Below, piece by piece: positions 1 to 10,209 of a stretch of 11,800 nt of DNA. This DNA comes from a bacterium (GTDB taxonomy: Bacteria; CG2-30-53-67; CG2-30-70-394): NCBI GenBank assembly GCA_024278555.1, contig JAJRSX010000115.1, positions 1 through 11,800 of the forward strand, given 5' to 3'. The position numbers were made by a program, and so were the translations under genes. The notes below the pieces were generated by a model, which did not search any database, was not told where the DNA came from, and was given only the letters and a program-made list of their open reading frames with translations. Every line of letters starts with the position of its first letter. The first letter of the stretch is position 1.

Positions 1-1149
1 CAGGAACAGATGCAGGCGGCGGTGCGTGGCCTCGGTGAGGGGGATGTCACGGCGGTCACCGAGGGTGCGTCCTCCGAGGAAGTCGCCCGGCTCGCCCGGA
101 CGGTGGCCGAGCGGGGCACCAAGCTGCGACGCCTGGTGCGTTCGGAGACGGAGCGGCAGCGGATGCAGGAGCAGCTCATGGAGCTGTTGCGCATCGTCTC
201 GGCCGCCTCCGAGGGGCAGCTCAACCGACGGGCCACGGTCACCCCGGATGAGCTCGGCTCCCTGGCCGATGCCTTCAACACGATGGTGAGCCGCCTGGCG
301 TCGCTGGTGAGCAAGATGCGCGACACCTCGGTGGAGGTGAGCGGCGCGACCAAGTCGATCGCCGGCTCCGCCGAGACCATGAAGAGCGGGGTCGACGAGC
401 AGAGCCGCCACATCCGCGCCACCTGCACCCTGATGGAGGCGATCGCCGCCTCCATGCGCGAGGTGACCGACAACGCCCTCGCCGCCGCCGAGGCGGCCGG
501 GCAGGCGTTGCAGCGGGCCAAGCAGGGGGAGGTGGTGGTGGAGGAGACGACCAGCTCCATGGGCAAGATTCGCGCCACCGTCGAGTCCGCGGGCGAGAAG
601 GTCCGGCGCCTCGGGGAGCGCTCCATCGAGGTGGGGGAGATCAACCAACTCATCGAGGAGATCGCCAACCAGACCAACCTCTTGGCGATCAATACCGCCA
701 TCGAGGCGGCCCGCGCCGGCGAGCACGGCAAGGGGTTCGGGGTGGTGGCGGACGAGGTGCAGAAGCTCGCCGAGCGCTCTTCCGAGGCAACCGCGGAGAT
801 CTCCCGCCTCATCTCCACCATCCAGGAGGAGACCCGCGAGGTGGTGGCGGAGATGGAGCAGGGGAGGAGCCAGGTGGAGGCGGGGTCGTGTCAGGCGGAG
901 GAGGCGAGCCGGGCGCTCCACGCCATCGAAGAGGTGGTCGGCGAGGTCTTTGTCCGCTTCCAGCAGATCTCCGACGCGGTGGAGACCAAGGCGAAGGATA
1001 CCGACGAGGTGGTCGCCGGCATGACCACCCTGTCGCAGGTGGCGGCGACCTCGGAGAAGGAGATCACCAAGACGGTGGAGCGGATCCGCGGCTTGGCCAC
1101 CATGTCCGACGACCTCGTAGAGGTGATCGGCCGGTTCACCGTGGCGTGA
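1..1149 (+). CDS. Methyl-accepting chemotaxis protein, C-terminal part (5' end outside window)
   Basis: The reading frame is open from base 1 to the TGA at 1147-1149, so the N-terminus (sensor and membrane segments) lies outside the window; 382 residues are visible. The visible part begins in what looks like the end of one HAMP module (about residues 1-50). A second HAMP follows (about 58-105, with [14 protein letters not shown]), then a long alpha-helical signalling domain. The kinase-control hairpin tip is unmistakable at about residues 215-260 ([20 protein letters not shown], then [16 protein letters not shown]). Proteins of this family form trimers of dimers that, with CheW, control CheA autophosphorylation. 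No C-terminal pentapeptide tether for CheR/CheB is seen; the protein ends RFTVA. The next gene on the same strand is cheA, 180 bp downstream, so this receptor probably feeds that kinase. Family certain; ligand unknown. Confidence 0.95.
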   Translation, partial: QEQMQAAVRGLGEGDVTAVTEGASSEEVARLARTVAERGTKLRRLVRSETERQRMQEQLMELLRIVSAASEGQLNRRATVTPDELGSLADAFNTMVSRLASLVSKMRDTSVEVSGATKSIAGSAETMKSGVDEQSRHIRATCTLMEAIAASMREVTDNALAAAEAAGQALQRAKQGEVVVEETTSSMGKIRATVESAGEKVRRLGERSIEVGEINQLIEEIANQTNLLAINTAIEAARAGEHGKGFGVVADEVQKLAERSSEATAEISRLISTIQEETREVVAEMEQGRSQVEAGSCQAEEASRALHAIEEVVGEVFVRFQQISDAVETKAKDTDEVVAGMTTLSQVAATSEKEITKTVERIRGLATMSDDLVEVIGRFTVA

Positions 1150-1150
1150 T

Positions 1151-1167
1151 GGGGGCCTCCGGCCCCC
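1151..1167 (+). terminator. Perfect GC hairpin right after the receptor stop codon
   Basis: GGGGGCC-TCC-GGCCCCC gives a 7-bp all-GC stem with a 3-base loop, starting one base after the TGA. No T-run follows, so it is not a classical intrinsic terminator. It may instead protect the 3' end or attenuate readthrough into cheA. Confidence 0.4.
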
Positions 1168-1168
1168 A

Positions 1169-1302
1169 GGGATGGGGGGTGAGGGATGGGGGATGGGGGA
1201 AGGACGGCCTTGCAGGGCCGAAGAGATGACGAGATAAGCCACCCGAAAACAAAATCGCCGGCCGCAGGCCGGTGCCACCCCCCATCCCTCACCCCCCATC
1301 CC
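1169..1302. repeat. 24-bp perfect inverted repeat with G-run arms in the receptor-cheA spacer
   Basis: Bases 1169-1192 (GGGAT, G6, TGAGGGAT, G5) are exactly complementary to 1279-1302, with an 86-base interior. The interior holds a further hairpin, CCGGCC-GCA-GGCCGG at 1258-1272. The left arm continues as GATGGGGGA, so 1169-1199 has five G-runs of three or more separated by 2-3 bases. That is a G-quadruplex-type motif on the plus strand; the right arm is the same motif on the minus strand. This fills most of the non-coding space between the receptor and cheA. No convincing promoter or Shine-Dalgarno sequence was seen here. Confidence 0.7.
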
Positions 1303-1329
1303 CCAATACCGCGAGCGCAGCGAACCCCC

Positions 1330-3141
1330 ATGTCCGACGGTATCGACCGCAGCGAGCTCCTTGAGCTCTTCCGAGAGGAGGCGGAGGAGTACCTCGCCAC
1401 CCTCAACGATCGCCTGCCGCGCCTCGCCGAGGGCGATGGCGGGGTGGTGGAGGAGCTCTTTCGCGTCGCCCACACCTTGAAGGGGTCGGCGGGGTTGGTG
1501 GGGCTCGGCGAGGTGCAGGAGGTGGCCCACTCCATGGAGGACCTCCTCGGCCGGGTGCGCGATGCCGGGGACGACCACTGCGACCTCCTCTTCACCGGCC
1601 TCGACCTCATCGAGACCCTGCTGGAGGAGGGGGCCCAGGCGGCGCAGGGGGCGGTGGCCGGCTACCTGACGGCGGTGCAGGGGGTGCTCGAAGGGGCGGC
1701 GTCCGACGCCCATTCCACCTCGCCCCCTCCCCCGTCGCCGTCCCCCACCTCCACGCCGGAGCAAACGCCCGCTGCCGTCTCCGGTGGCGGAGCGCCACCT
1801 GCCACCGGTCGTTATACCCGCGTGCCGGTGGAGGAGCTGGAGCAGATGCAGGGGCTGGTGGCGGAGGTGGTGGTCGGGCGCCACCGGATGGAGGGTGCCC
1901 TCGGGGACTACCGTGCCTTGTGGCGCCGCCTGGAGGGGATGGAGGGGAGGCTGGCCGGGGTGGCCGAGGGGCTCAGCCGCCTGTCGCGCGATCCGGCCGC
2001 GGCCCTTGGTGCCGAGCTTGGGGAAGAGCTCACCGGCCTGGTGGCGGCCCTCAAGCGCAACCTCGCCGATTTTCGCGGCCACGTAGGCGCCCTGGCGCGG
2101 ACCACCCACGGCCTCCAGGACCACGTCTCCCGCGCCCGCCTGGTGGAGGTGCGCGGCCTCTTTCAGCGCTTCCACCGCCTGGTGCGGGAGGCGTCCCGGG
2201 AGAGCGGCCGTCGCTGCCGCCTGGAGCTCGCCGGCGAGACCACCCGCATCGACAAGGTGGTGGTGGAGCGGCTCCACGACCCCCTGGTGCATCTGGTGCG
2301 CAACGCCCTGGCCCACGGCATCGAGCCGATCGAGGAGCGGCGGGCGGCGGGCAAACCGCCGGAGGGGCGGGTCCTCCTTGGGGCCGAGACCCAGGGCGAC
2401 GCGGTGGTCATCCGGGTCTCCGATGACGGCCGCGGTCTCGACCCGGCCAAGCTGCGCGCCGCGGCGGCGGCCAAGGGGCTGCTCGGCGAGGCGGAGGCGG
2501 CCGCCCTCACCGACGACGAGGCGGCGGCGCTCATCTTCCGCCCCGGCTTCTCCATCCGCGAAGAGGCCGACGACCTCGCCGGTCGCGGCGTCGGCATGGA
2601 CGCGGTGCGTGACCAGGTCGGCGCCCTCGGCGGCCGGGTGTCGATCCAATGGGAGGTTGGGCGCGGCACCACCTTCATCCTGCGGGTGCCGCTCAGCTTG
2701 GCGATTACCCGCGGCATCCTCTTCACCGTCGGAGGGGTCTCCCTTGCCCTGCCGATGGCGGCGGTCCACGGGGTGAGCGAGGTGGTCGCCGCCACCCTGG
2801 CCGACGGGACCATGGATCTCCACGGCGAGGCCATTCGCTACCGCTATCTCGGTCGTTGCTTTGGCTGGCCGGAGCCCGCGGTCGACGCCCAACCGGTGAT
2901 CGTGGTTGCCTCGGGCAAAGAGCGGCTCGCCCTCGGCGTCGACCGCCTCCATGGCCAGGAGGAGATGGTCCTCCGGCCCCTCTCCCCCTTCCTCTCCGGT
3001 TACTCCTGGGCGTCGGCCGCCACCGTCGGCCCGGACGGCGACGTTCGCCTGCTCCTCGACCTCCCCGCCCTCTTTGAGCGGCCGCCGCTCCCGCGGCAAT
3101 CGGGCCAGGGGCGCGAGTCGTGCCAGCCGGGGGGGGGGTAG
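1330..3141 (+). CDS. cheA: Chemotaxis histidine kinase CheA, apparently without a P2 domain
   Basis: This is a 603-residue histidine kinase that autophosphorylates under receptor control and donates the phosphate to CheY/CheB-type regulators. The start at 1330 is chosen because MSDGIDRSELLELFREEAEE is the usual start of the Hpt (P1) domain; the frame is open further upstream but that part is repeat-derived. P1 carries the phospho-accepting His48 (VAHTLKGSAG). A proline/serine/threonine-rich linker (about 125-160) then leads straight to a long helical dimerisation region (about 165-290). The ATPase domain has an N box (DPLVHLVRNALAHGIEP, N325), G1 (DDGRGLD, 365-371), an F-box-like FRPGFS and G2 (GRGVGMDAVR, 418-427). 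A CheW-like P5 domain follows from about 455 to 590. I see no separate P2 (CheY-docking) domain and no C-terminal receiver. The last 15 residues are low-complexity and end on a run of ten G. The receptor gene upstream is the likely partner. Confidence 0.95.
   Translation: MSDGIDRSELLELFREEAEEYLATLNDRLPRLAEGDGGVVEELFRVAHTLKGSAGLVGLGEVQEVAHSMEDLLGRVRDAGDDHCDLLFTGLDLIETLLEEGAQAAQGAVAGYLTAVQGVLEGAASDAHSTSPPPPSPSPTSTPEQTPAAVSGGGAPPATGRYTRVPVEELEQMQGLVAEVVVGRHRMEGALGDYRALWRRLEGMEGRLAGVAEGLSRLSRDPAAALGAELGEELTGLVAALKRNLADFRGHVGALARTTHGLQDHVSRARLVEVRGLFQRFHRLVREASRESGRRCRLELAGETTRIDKVVVERLHDPLVHLVRNALAHGIEPIEERRAAGKPPEGRVLLGAETQGDAVVIRVSDDGRGLDPAKLRAAAAAKGLLGEAEAAALTDDEAAALIFRPGFSIREEADDLAGRGVGMDAVRDQVGALGGRVSIQWEVGRGTTFILRVPLSLAITRGILFTVGGVSLALPMAAVHGVSEVVAATLADGTMDLHGEAIRYRYLGRCFGWPEPAVDAQPVIVVASGKERLALGVDRLHGQEEMVLRPLSPFLSGYSWASAATVGPDGDVRLLLDLPALFERPPLPRQSGQGRESCQPGGG
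3129..3138 (+). repeat. Ten-G homopolymer tract at the cheA stop codon
   Basis: Bases 3129-3138 are ten consecutive G, directly followed by the TAG stop. Slippage by one base either way would only change the last few residues: plus one G gives about 11 extra codons, minus one G gives SG and then a stop. It is therefore not a switch for a downstream domain. Confidence 0.85.
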
Positions 3142-3496
3142 CGGGTGAGGACGATCGTCTTCCCCGCCCTTGAGCCTTGATCCTGGTGGGTGACCCAGAG
3201 GCTTCCGGCCCCGATCCCCGCCCCTTTGCGCCTTTGAGGAGCAGCGGAAATAGCTCCGAGCGTTCCGTCGTCCTTCACACCGCTGGAACACGAAACCACG
3301 AAAGGGGGAAAGCACGAAAAACAGCCGATTGAATTCTTTCGTGTTTTGAACTTTTCGTGCTTTCGTGTTCCCACTCCCTCGAGGTCTCGGGAACATCGAC
3401 TTTCTTGCCAGTCATTATTTCCGCTGCTCCTCTTTGCGTTGAGCGGTGGCCCTCCGGGCCGCTGCCCCACTTCGTGACCTTCGTGGTTTGCCCCCC
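3142..3496. repeat. Convergent non-coding region with nested inverted repeats (CACGAAA family)
   Basis: No gene is supported in this 355-bp gap between the cheA and dnaE2 stop codons. It is more AT-rich than its surroundings. An outer perfect 17-bp inverted repeat pairs 3236-3252 (GAGGAGCAGCGGAAATA) with 3416-3432. Inside it, 3285-3305 pairs imperfectly with 3351-3371 (GGAACACGAAA-c/g-CACGAAA). CACGAAA occurs at 3289, 3297 and 3313, and its complement TTTCGTG at 3337, 3353 and 3361. Near 3472-3488 the same theme recurs as CTTCGTGaccTTCGTGG. An imperfect palindrome around GACGATCGTC (3150-3159) follows the cheA stop. A GGCCC-TCC-GGGCC hairpin sits at 3448-3460, downstream of dnaE2. The whole could act as a bidirectional terminator, or be a dispersed intergenic repeat of the host genome. 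Confidence 0.65.
3448..3460 (-). terminator. GC hairpin downstream of dnaE2
   Basis: GGCCC-TCC-GGGCC forms a 5-bp stem, extendable with a bulge through AGCGG/GCT. It lies 37 bases past the dnaE2 stop on the transcribed strand. There is no T-run, so a terminator role is only suggested by position. Confidence 0.3.
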
Positions 3497-6660
<3,164 letters not shown>

Positions 6661-6664
<4 letters not shown>

Positions 6665-8112
6665 CCCACCTCCCCCTGGCGGTACCAGCGGCCGGTGCGG
6701 CAGTCGCGGTAGAGCCAGACGAGCGCGTCGCCCGGGCCGCGGGCGAACCAGTAGTCGCGGACCATCTCCGTGGTCCACCAGCCGGTGGCGATGCGAAAGG
6801 GGCCGGCGAGGCGTTGGTGGGGGGGCGGCGGCAAGACCGCCTGGGGGTGGCGGGCGATGCGGCGCACCAGGTGCGGGGTGGCCCCGGCCGGCGGCCGCGG
6901 CGCGGGGAGCGCCGCCAGCGGCTCCAGGGTGAAGCGCCTCTCCGGCAGGTGGCGGTCGTGGAGGACGAAGCGGCCCACCACCCGGTCGCCGAGCTCGGCG
7001 GCGATGCGGGCCAGGGCCTCCGCCGCCGCCTCGCGGTCGTGGTGCGGGTGGGGGGGCAGCAGGGTGGCCTGGGTCGGGGCGGCAACCACCCCCTCCAGGC
7101 GCACCCCGACCTCCACCACCCCGGCGGCCACCGGCCGGCCGGCGAGGCGCAGGCGCACCAGGGCCGCCAGGGGGGCGGCGTCGCGAGCGGGGGCGGCCGG
7201 GCGCAGGCGGTGGTGGCATTGCTCGCCGGTGTCGAGGCGGAGGGCAAGGTGGAGGGCGGCGGCCGCCTCGCCGCGGTCGGCGAGGCGGGCGAGGAGCGGC
7301 TCCAGGAGGCGGGAGACCACCGCCACCAGGCGGCCGGTGTCGGCCACCGGCTCGTCAAAGGGGACCGAGGCGGCCACCGGCAGCCGCTCCGCCGCCGGCT
7401 GCAACGGGGTGGGGCGGTCGCCGCGGGCGAGTCCGTGGAGGCGAGCGACCTCGGGGCCGAACCGCTCCGCCACCCCCGCCTCCGGCAGGGCGAGGAGGTC
7501 GGCAACGGTGTGGACCCGGAGCTTGGCGAGGCGGCCCACCGCCTGCTCCGGCAGGCCGAGGCGGGCGAGGGGGAGGCTGGCCACCGCCGCCCGCTCTGCC
7601 GTGGGGGAGGGGTGGAGGGTGAGGCCGGGGTGGGTGCGGGCGATGGCTAAGGTGGCGAAGCGGTCGAAGCCGATCGCCACCGCCGCGACCAGCCCCAGGC
7701 GGACCATGGCCGCAGCGATCGCCTCCCCCCAGGCGGTGGGCGACGCATACAGCGGGGTGATGCCGCGACCGCCGAGCCAGAAGGTGTGCCCCCCCTCCCC
7801 CGCCTCCACCTCCGGGGTGAGGCGGTGGAAGCGGCGGGTGAGGGCGGTCTTCACCCGCGCCACCTCACCCTCGCCCACCACCCCGGCGTGGAGCTGGGGG
7901 GTGCGGCCGGCGGCCTCGCCGTATCGCTGCCCGGCCGCCACCCCGGCGCGACGGGCGGCCCGGTTCAGCCAGAGGATCCGACCGTGGGAAGCCTCCGCCG
8001 CCACCACCGCCACCGGCCCCCGGCGCCACTCCGGATGGCGGCGAAGGAGGAGCTGGAGGGGCAGGGGGTAGAGGTCAACACAGGCCAGCCGGTCCACGGC
8101 ACGGCTCCACAT
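6661..8112 (-). CDS. imuB: ImuB, Y-family polymerase homologue without a complete catalytic triad
   Basis: This 483-residue protein is the mutasome hub. In characterised systems ImuB binds the beta clamp and bridges ImuA and DnaE2 rather than synthesising DNA. The fold is that of a Y-family polymerase: an N-terminal strand LACVDLYPLPLQ (D13 corresponds to the first metal-binding acid), palm/fingers to about residue 170, a helix-hairpin-helix thumb (LGLPEQAVGRLAKLRVHTVADLLALPE) and a little-finger region. At the position of the second catalytic motif, where active enzymes have S-x-D-E, I read GGHTFWLGG, so the DE pair is missing. The C-terminus (VRDYWFARG, ALVWLYRD, RWYRQGEVG) is typical of the ImuB tail. 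ATG at 8112 is taken as the start; it overlaps the imuA 3' end by 38 bp and has only a weak Shine-Dalgarno. The stop overlaps the dnaE2 GTG as GTGA, so translation of the two is probably coupled. Confidence 0.92.
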
Positions 8113-8764
8113 GGTGCCACCCGCTGCCGCGGCGGCGGTCGCGGAGGGCGGTGAGGCCGCAGGGAAAGCGGCCGCCCTTGGCCGCGCCGCGCACGGTGTG
8201 GAGGCGTAGGGAGACGAGGGGGGAGAGGGAGGGGGCCCCCTCCCCCTTGGCGGTGAGGCAGACGAGGGCGGTGTTGTGGCGGCGGGCGAGGTGGGCCAGC
8301 CGCGCCGCCGGCGGCGGCGACAACGAGCTCCCCCCGAGGTCGACGACCACCAGGGCGAAGCAGCCGGCACGCAGGAGGTGGAGGGCGGCGCGGGCCGCGG
8401 CCGCGCCGCCCTCCGAGGCCGCGGCCACACCTCGTCCACCGGATCGCCACACCGTGGGCCCCGGGATCTGGACCACCGGCAGGGCCGCCAGGTCGACCCC
8501 GGCAGCGGCCGCATCCGGCGGGAAAAAGGGGTCGCCCACGCAGACCCACGCCGCGTTCTCTCCGTGGCGGTGGGCCTCCGCCACCAGCCCCACGGCGAGG
8601 GTGAGGGCGGCGGCGTCACCGCCGCCGGAGAGCTCCACCATCCGGCCGGCGCAGGCGGCCAGCCCCCAGGGGTCGGTGGTCGCGGCCGGGAGGGCGGCGC
8701 GGCCGTAGGCGACCCGGCCGCGGAGGGCGGCGGGGAGGCGGTCGAGGCACAGCGCGCCGCTCAC
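8075..8764 (-). CDS. imuA: ImuA, RecA-like mutasome accessory protein
   Basis: This is a 229-residue protein whose assignment rests mainly on its place between lexA and imuB. Supporting this, residues 40-62 (GRMVELSGGGDAAALTLAVGL) occupy the position of a RecA-type P-loop but lack the GKT/S lysine. Further RecA-core-like strands are AAWVCVGDP (71-79), FALVVVDLGG (136-145) and TALVCLTAKGEG (165-176). In known cassettes ImuA interacts with ImuB and RecA and is needed for damage-induced mutagenesis. GTG at 8764 is the only plausible start: it overlaps the lexA stop as GTGA and gives the expected domain length. The frame is open further upstream, but there it runs antisense-like through lexA with glycine/arginine-rich nonsense. 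The C-terminal end overlaps imuB by 38 bp. Sequence conservation in this family is low, so the name is somewhat less secure than for its neighbours. Confidence 0.82.
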   Translation of the reverse strand: MSGALCLDRLPAALRGRVAYGRAALPAATTDPWGLAACAGRMVELSGGGDAAALTLAVGLVAEAHRHGENAAWVCVGDPFFPPDAAAAGVDLAALPVVQIPGPTVWRSGGRGVAAASEGGAAAARAALHLLRAGCFALVVVDLGGSSLSPPPAARLAHLARRHNTALVCLTAKGEGAPSLSPLVSLRLHTVRGAAKGGRFPCGLTALRDRRRGSGWHHVEPCRGPAGLC

Positions 8765-9387
8765 TTCCCCGCCTCCCCCAGGGCCACCGGCTCCAGGTAG
8801 CGGTGGACCTCCACCACCTTGCCGAGGATCTCCACCGCCCCCGGCGCCACCACGATCGGCGCGAAGGCGGGGTTCTCCGGGTGCAGCTCCACCCGGCCGC
8901 CCACCAGGCGCAGCCGCTTCACCGTCGCCTCGTCGCCGACCCGGGCGACGACGATCTCCCCGGACTCGGCCATCGCCTGGCGGCGCACCACCACCACGTC
9001 GCCGTCGAGGATCGCCGCCCCCACCATGGACTCGCCGCGCACCCGCAGGGCGAAGAGCTCCGCCCCGCCGCGGGGGCGCACCGGCACATACCCCTCCGCC
9101 TCCTCCACCGCCAGGGTCAGGTTCCCCGCCGCCACCCGGCCGACCAGCGGCACCCACACCGGCGGCCCACCCCCCTCGGGCAGGCGGTAGCCGCGCGCCC
9201 GCCCCCTGGTCTTTACCAGGCGACCCGCCGCCACCAGCCCCTCCAGGTGGCTGCGCGCCGACTCCACCGCGCGGAAGCCGAAGGCCTCCTGCACCTCGCG
9301 CACGGTGGGCGGATCACCGGCGAGGATCTGCTCGCGCACAAACCGAAAGATCGCCTCGCGGGTCTGGCCGACCGGTCTCTTGGCCAT
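8761..9387 (-). CDS. lexA: LexA SOS repressor
   Basis: The 208-residue protein has the length and architecture of LexA. An N-terminal winged helix-turn-helix spans about residues 10-65, with recognition segment FRAVESARSHLEGL. The C-terminal S24-type self-cleavage domain follows. The cleavage site is A87-G88 (GRVAAGNL). The catalytic serine is S120 (RGESMVGAAILDGD) and the general-base lysine is K157 (DEATVKRLR), nearly the same spacing as in E. coli LexA. RecA filaments formed on damaged DNA stimulate self-cleavage and lift repression. ATG at 9387 is preceded by AGGAGG at a good distance. The gene heads the lexA-imuA-imuB-dnaE2 operon, so it should repress itself and the mutasome through the palindrome at 9416-9433. 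The recognition helix differs from the E. coli type, in keeping with a non-CTGT/ACAG operator. Confidence 0.96.
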   Translation of the reverse strand: MAKRPVGQTREAIFRFVREQILAGDPPTVREVQEAFGFRAVESARSHLEGLVAAGRLVKTRGRARGYRLPEGGGPPVWVPLVGRVAAGNLTLAVEEAEGYVPVRPRGGAELFALRVRGESMVGAAILDGDVVVVRRQAMAESGEIVVARVGDEATVKRLRLVGGRVELHPENPAFAPIVVAPGAVEILGKVVEVHRYLEPVALGEAGK

Positions 9388-9414
9388 TTTTTCCTCCTAT
9401 GAGAGGAAAAAATG
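9385..9414. repeat. Perfect 12-bp inverted repeat over the lexA start codon and ribosome binding site
   Basis: CATTTTTTCCTC (9385-9396) is exactly complementary to GAGGAAAAAATG (9403-9414), with a 6-base centre CTATGA. It contains the lexA ATG and most of its AGGAGG. If the promoter at 9411-9439 is correct, transcription starts near 9402-9405. The upstream arm would then not be in the mRNA, so the symmetry would act on DNA, for example as a second protein-binding site, or be fortuitous. Confidence 0.75.
9393..9398 (-). promoter_or_regulatory. Strong lexA ribosome binding site
   Basis: AGGAGG on the minus strand ends 5 bases before the lexA ATG. It fixes the start codon and is the strongest Shine-Dalgarno sequence in the operon. 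Confidence 0.8.
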
Positions 9415-9439
9415 TAGCAGACAAATGTCTGCTCTTCAA
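9411..9439 (-). promoter_or_regulatory. Sigma70-type promoter of lexA-imuA-imuB-dnaE2
   Basis: On the minus strand a -35 element TTGAAG (9434-9439) and a -10 element TACATT (9411-9416) are separated by exactly 17 bases. The start point would lie near 9402-9405, giving a very short leader of about 15-18 bases before the ATG. No other promoter is obvious inside the operon. Confidence 0.7.
9416..9433. promoter_or_regulatory. Putative LexA operator
   Basis: AGCAGACA-AA-TGTCTGCT is an 18-bp sequence with perfect 8-bp arms. It fills the spacer between -35 and -10 of the lexA promoter. A LexA dimer here would block RNA polymerase, which is the usual autorepression arrangement. The motif is neither the E. 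coli CTGT-N8-ACAG nor the Gram-positive GAAC-N4-GTTC operator, so it would be a lineage-specific one. Confidence 0.72.
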
Positions 9440-9458
9440 CCGGTGGCCCACTGCACGG

Positions 9459-9872
9459 CTACGCGGCCGGCGGCGTGATCAGGGGTAGGCGCGGGAAGTA
9501 GGTCTGGTAGCGCGTGGGATCGCGGGTGAGGAGCGGCACACCGGCCACGGCGGCGTGCGCGCCGATGTAGAAGTCAGGGAGGGGTGAGCGTCGCTCGCCC
9601 CCCCTGCGGCGGTAGGCGAGATAGCACTTGCCGACAAGAAATCCACCCTCCCAGGGGAGAGGTAGCCGGTGGAAGTAGTGGCTGGGGAGGGCCGCGTCGA
9701 GGGCCTCGATCCGGTCGTACCCCACGGAGACCTCCGCGTAGATGATCGGGTTGATGATCAGCAGCCCCTCGTCGGCGCACCGGGCCAGGGTCTGGGAGGA
9801 CCAGGAGAACCAGGTGGAATCTTCGGTCACCACATCGAGGATCACATTGCTATCAACGAGGACTCCGTTCAC
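9459..9872 (-). CDS. vapC: VapC-type PIN-domain ribonuclease toxin
   Basis: This 137-residue protein is a single PIN domain, the metal-dependent RNase fold of VapC toxins, which cleave tRNA or rRNA when freed from the antitoxin. The acidic residues expected at the active site are visible: D7 (VLVDSNVILD), E47 (YAEVSVGYD), D100 (LPDFYIGAHA) and D118 (LLTRDPTRY). The start is the GTG at 9872; its GTGA overlaps the antitoxin stop, the usual toxin-antitoxin arrangement. The stop lies only 20 bp upstream of the lexA -35 element, so readthrough into the SOS operon is possible. The gene looks intact. Confidence 0.9.
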   Translation of the reverse strand: MNGVLVDSNVILDVVTEDSTWFSWSSQTLARCADEGLLIINPIIYAEVSVGYDRIEALDAALPSHYFHRLPLPWEGGFLVGKCYLAYRRRGGERRSPLPDFYIGAHAAVAGVPLLTRDPTRYQTYFPRLPLITPPAA

Positions 9873-10099
9873 CCGTCGTCCCGTGTCAGGGCCATGATTT
9901 CGTCGGTGCTCATCCTGCTGTTCGCCGTGCCCCGCATGAGGCCGATCAGCGACCGGCCCCGGTGCGACGCCTCCGCCACCTTGCGGATTCGAACCGTGTC
10001 GCCGTCGATCTCGAACTCTACTTCGGTGGCAGGCAGCAGCCCCAGCTGCTCGCGGACATCCCGCGGAATGGTGACCTGGCCTTTGGAGGTAATACGCAT
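9869..10099 (-). CDS. vapB: VapB-type antitoxin, AbrB/SpoVT DNA-binding fold
   Basis: A 76-residue protein begins MRITSKGQVTIPRDVREQLGL, the signature of the AbrB/MazE swapped-hairpin DNA-binding domain. The middle (ATEVEFEIDGDTVRIRKV) completes it. The C-terminal part (RSLIGLMRGTANSRMSTDEIMALTR) is the expected toxin-neutralising segment, with the GLMRGT motif common in VapB antitoxins. ATG at 10099 with GGAG about 9 bases upstream is preferred over the in-frame TTG at 10111. It is translationally coupled to the toxin by a 4-bp overlap. Antitoxins of this type normally repress their own promoter together with the toxin. Confidence 0.9.
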   Translation of the reverse strand: MRITSKGQVTIPRDVREQLGLLPATEVEFEIDGDTVRIRKVAEASHRGRSLIGLMRGTANSRMSTDEIMALTRDDG

Positions 10100-10111
10100 G
10101 ATAGGCTCCAA

Positions 10112-10145
10112 AACAACGAAGTATTACATATCGTATTCTTACAAC
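10112..10145 (-). promoter_or_regulatory. AT-rich probable vapBC promoter/operator region
   Basis: This short AT-rich island in GC-rich surroundings lies just upstream of vapB. It contains a -35-like TTGTAA and several TATGTA/TAATAC -10-like choices, none at ideal spacing. GTATT occurs at 10121-10125 and again at 10133-10137, a period of about one helix turn, which could be an antitoxin binding site. The exact promoter is not resolved. Confidence 0.4.
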
Positions 10146-10209
10146 CCCCCTACCTCTCGTCCACCCTGCGCGATGAGCGCTGCCCTACACCGGCCAACCG
10201 TATTTTCCG

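Noticed and set aside
1186-1329. An upstream extension of CheA by 48 residues
   Set aside because: The extension is encoded by the G-rich/C-rich inverted repeat. The Hpt domain begins naturally at ATG 1330, putting the phospho-histidine at position 48 as in E. coli CheA.
3142-3496. A slipped-frame receiver domain following CheA
   Set aside because: All three frames after the ten-G run stop within about 12 codons and show no receiver motif.
6770-8071. A 433-codon open frame on the plus strand over imuB
   Set aside because: Arg/Ser/Ala-rich with no recognisable domain. It is the expected antisense shadow of a GC-rich coding region.
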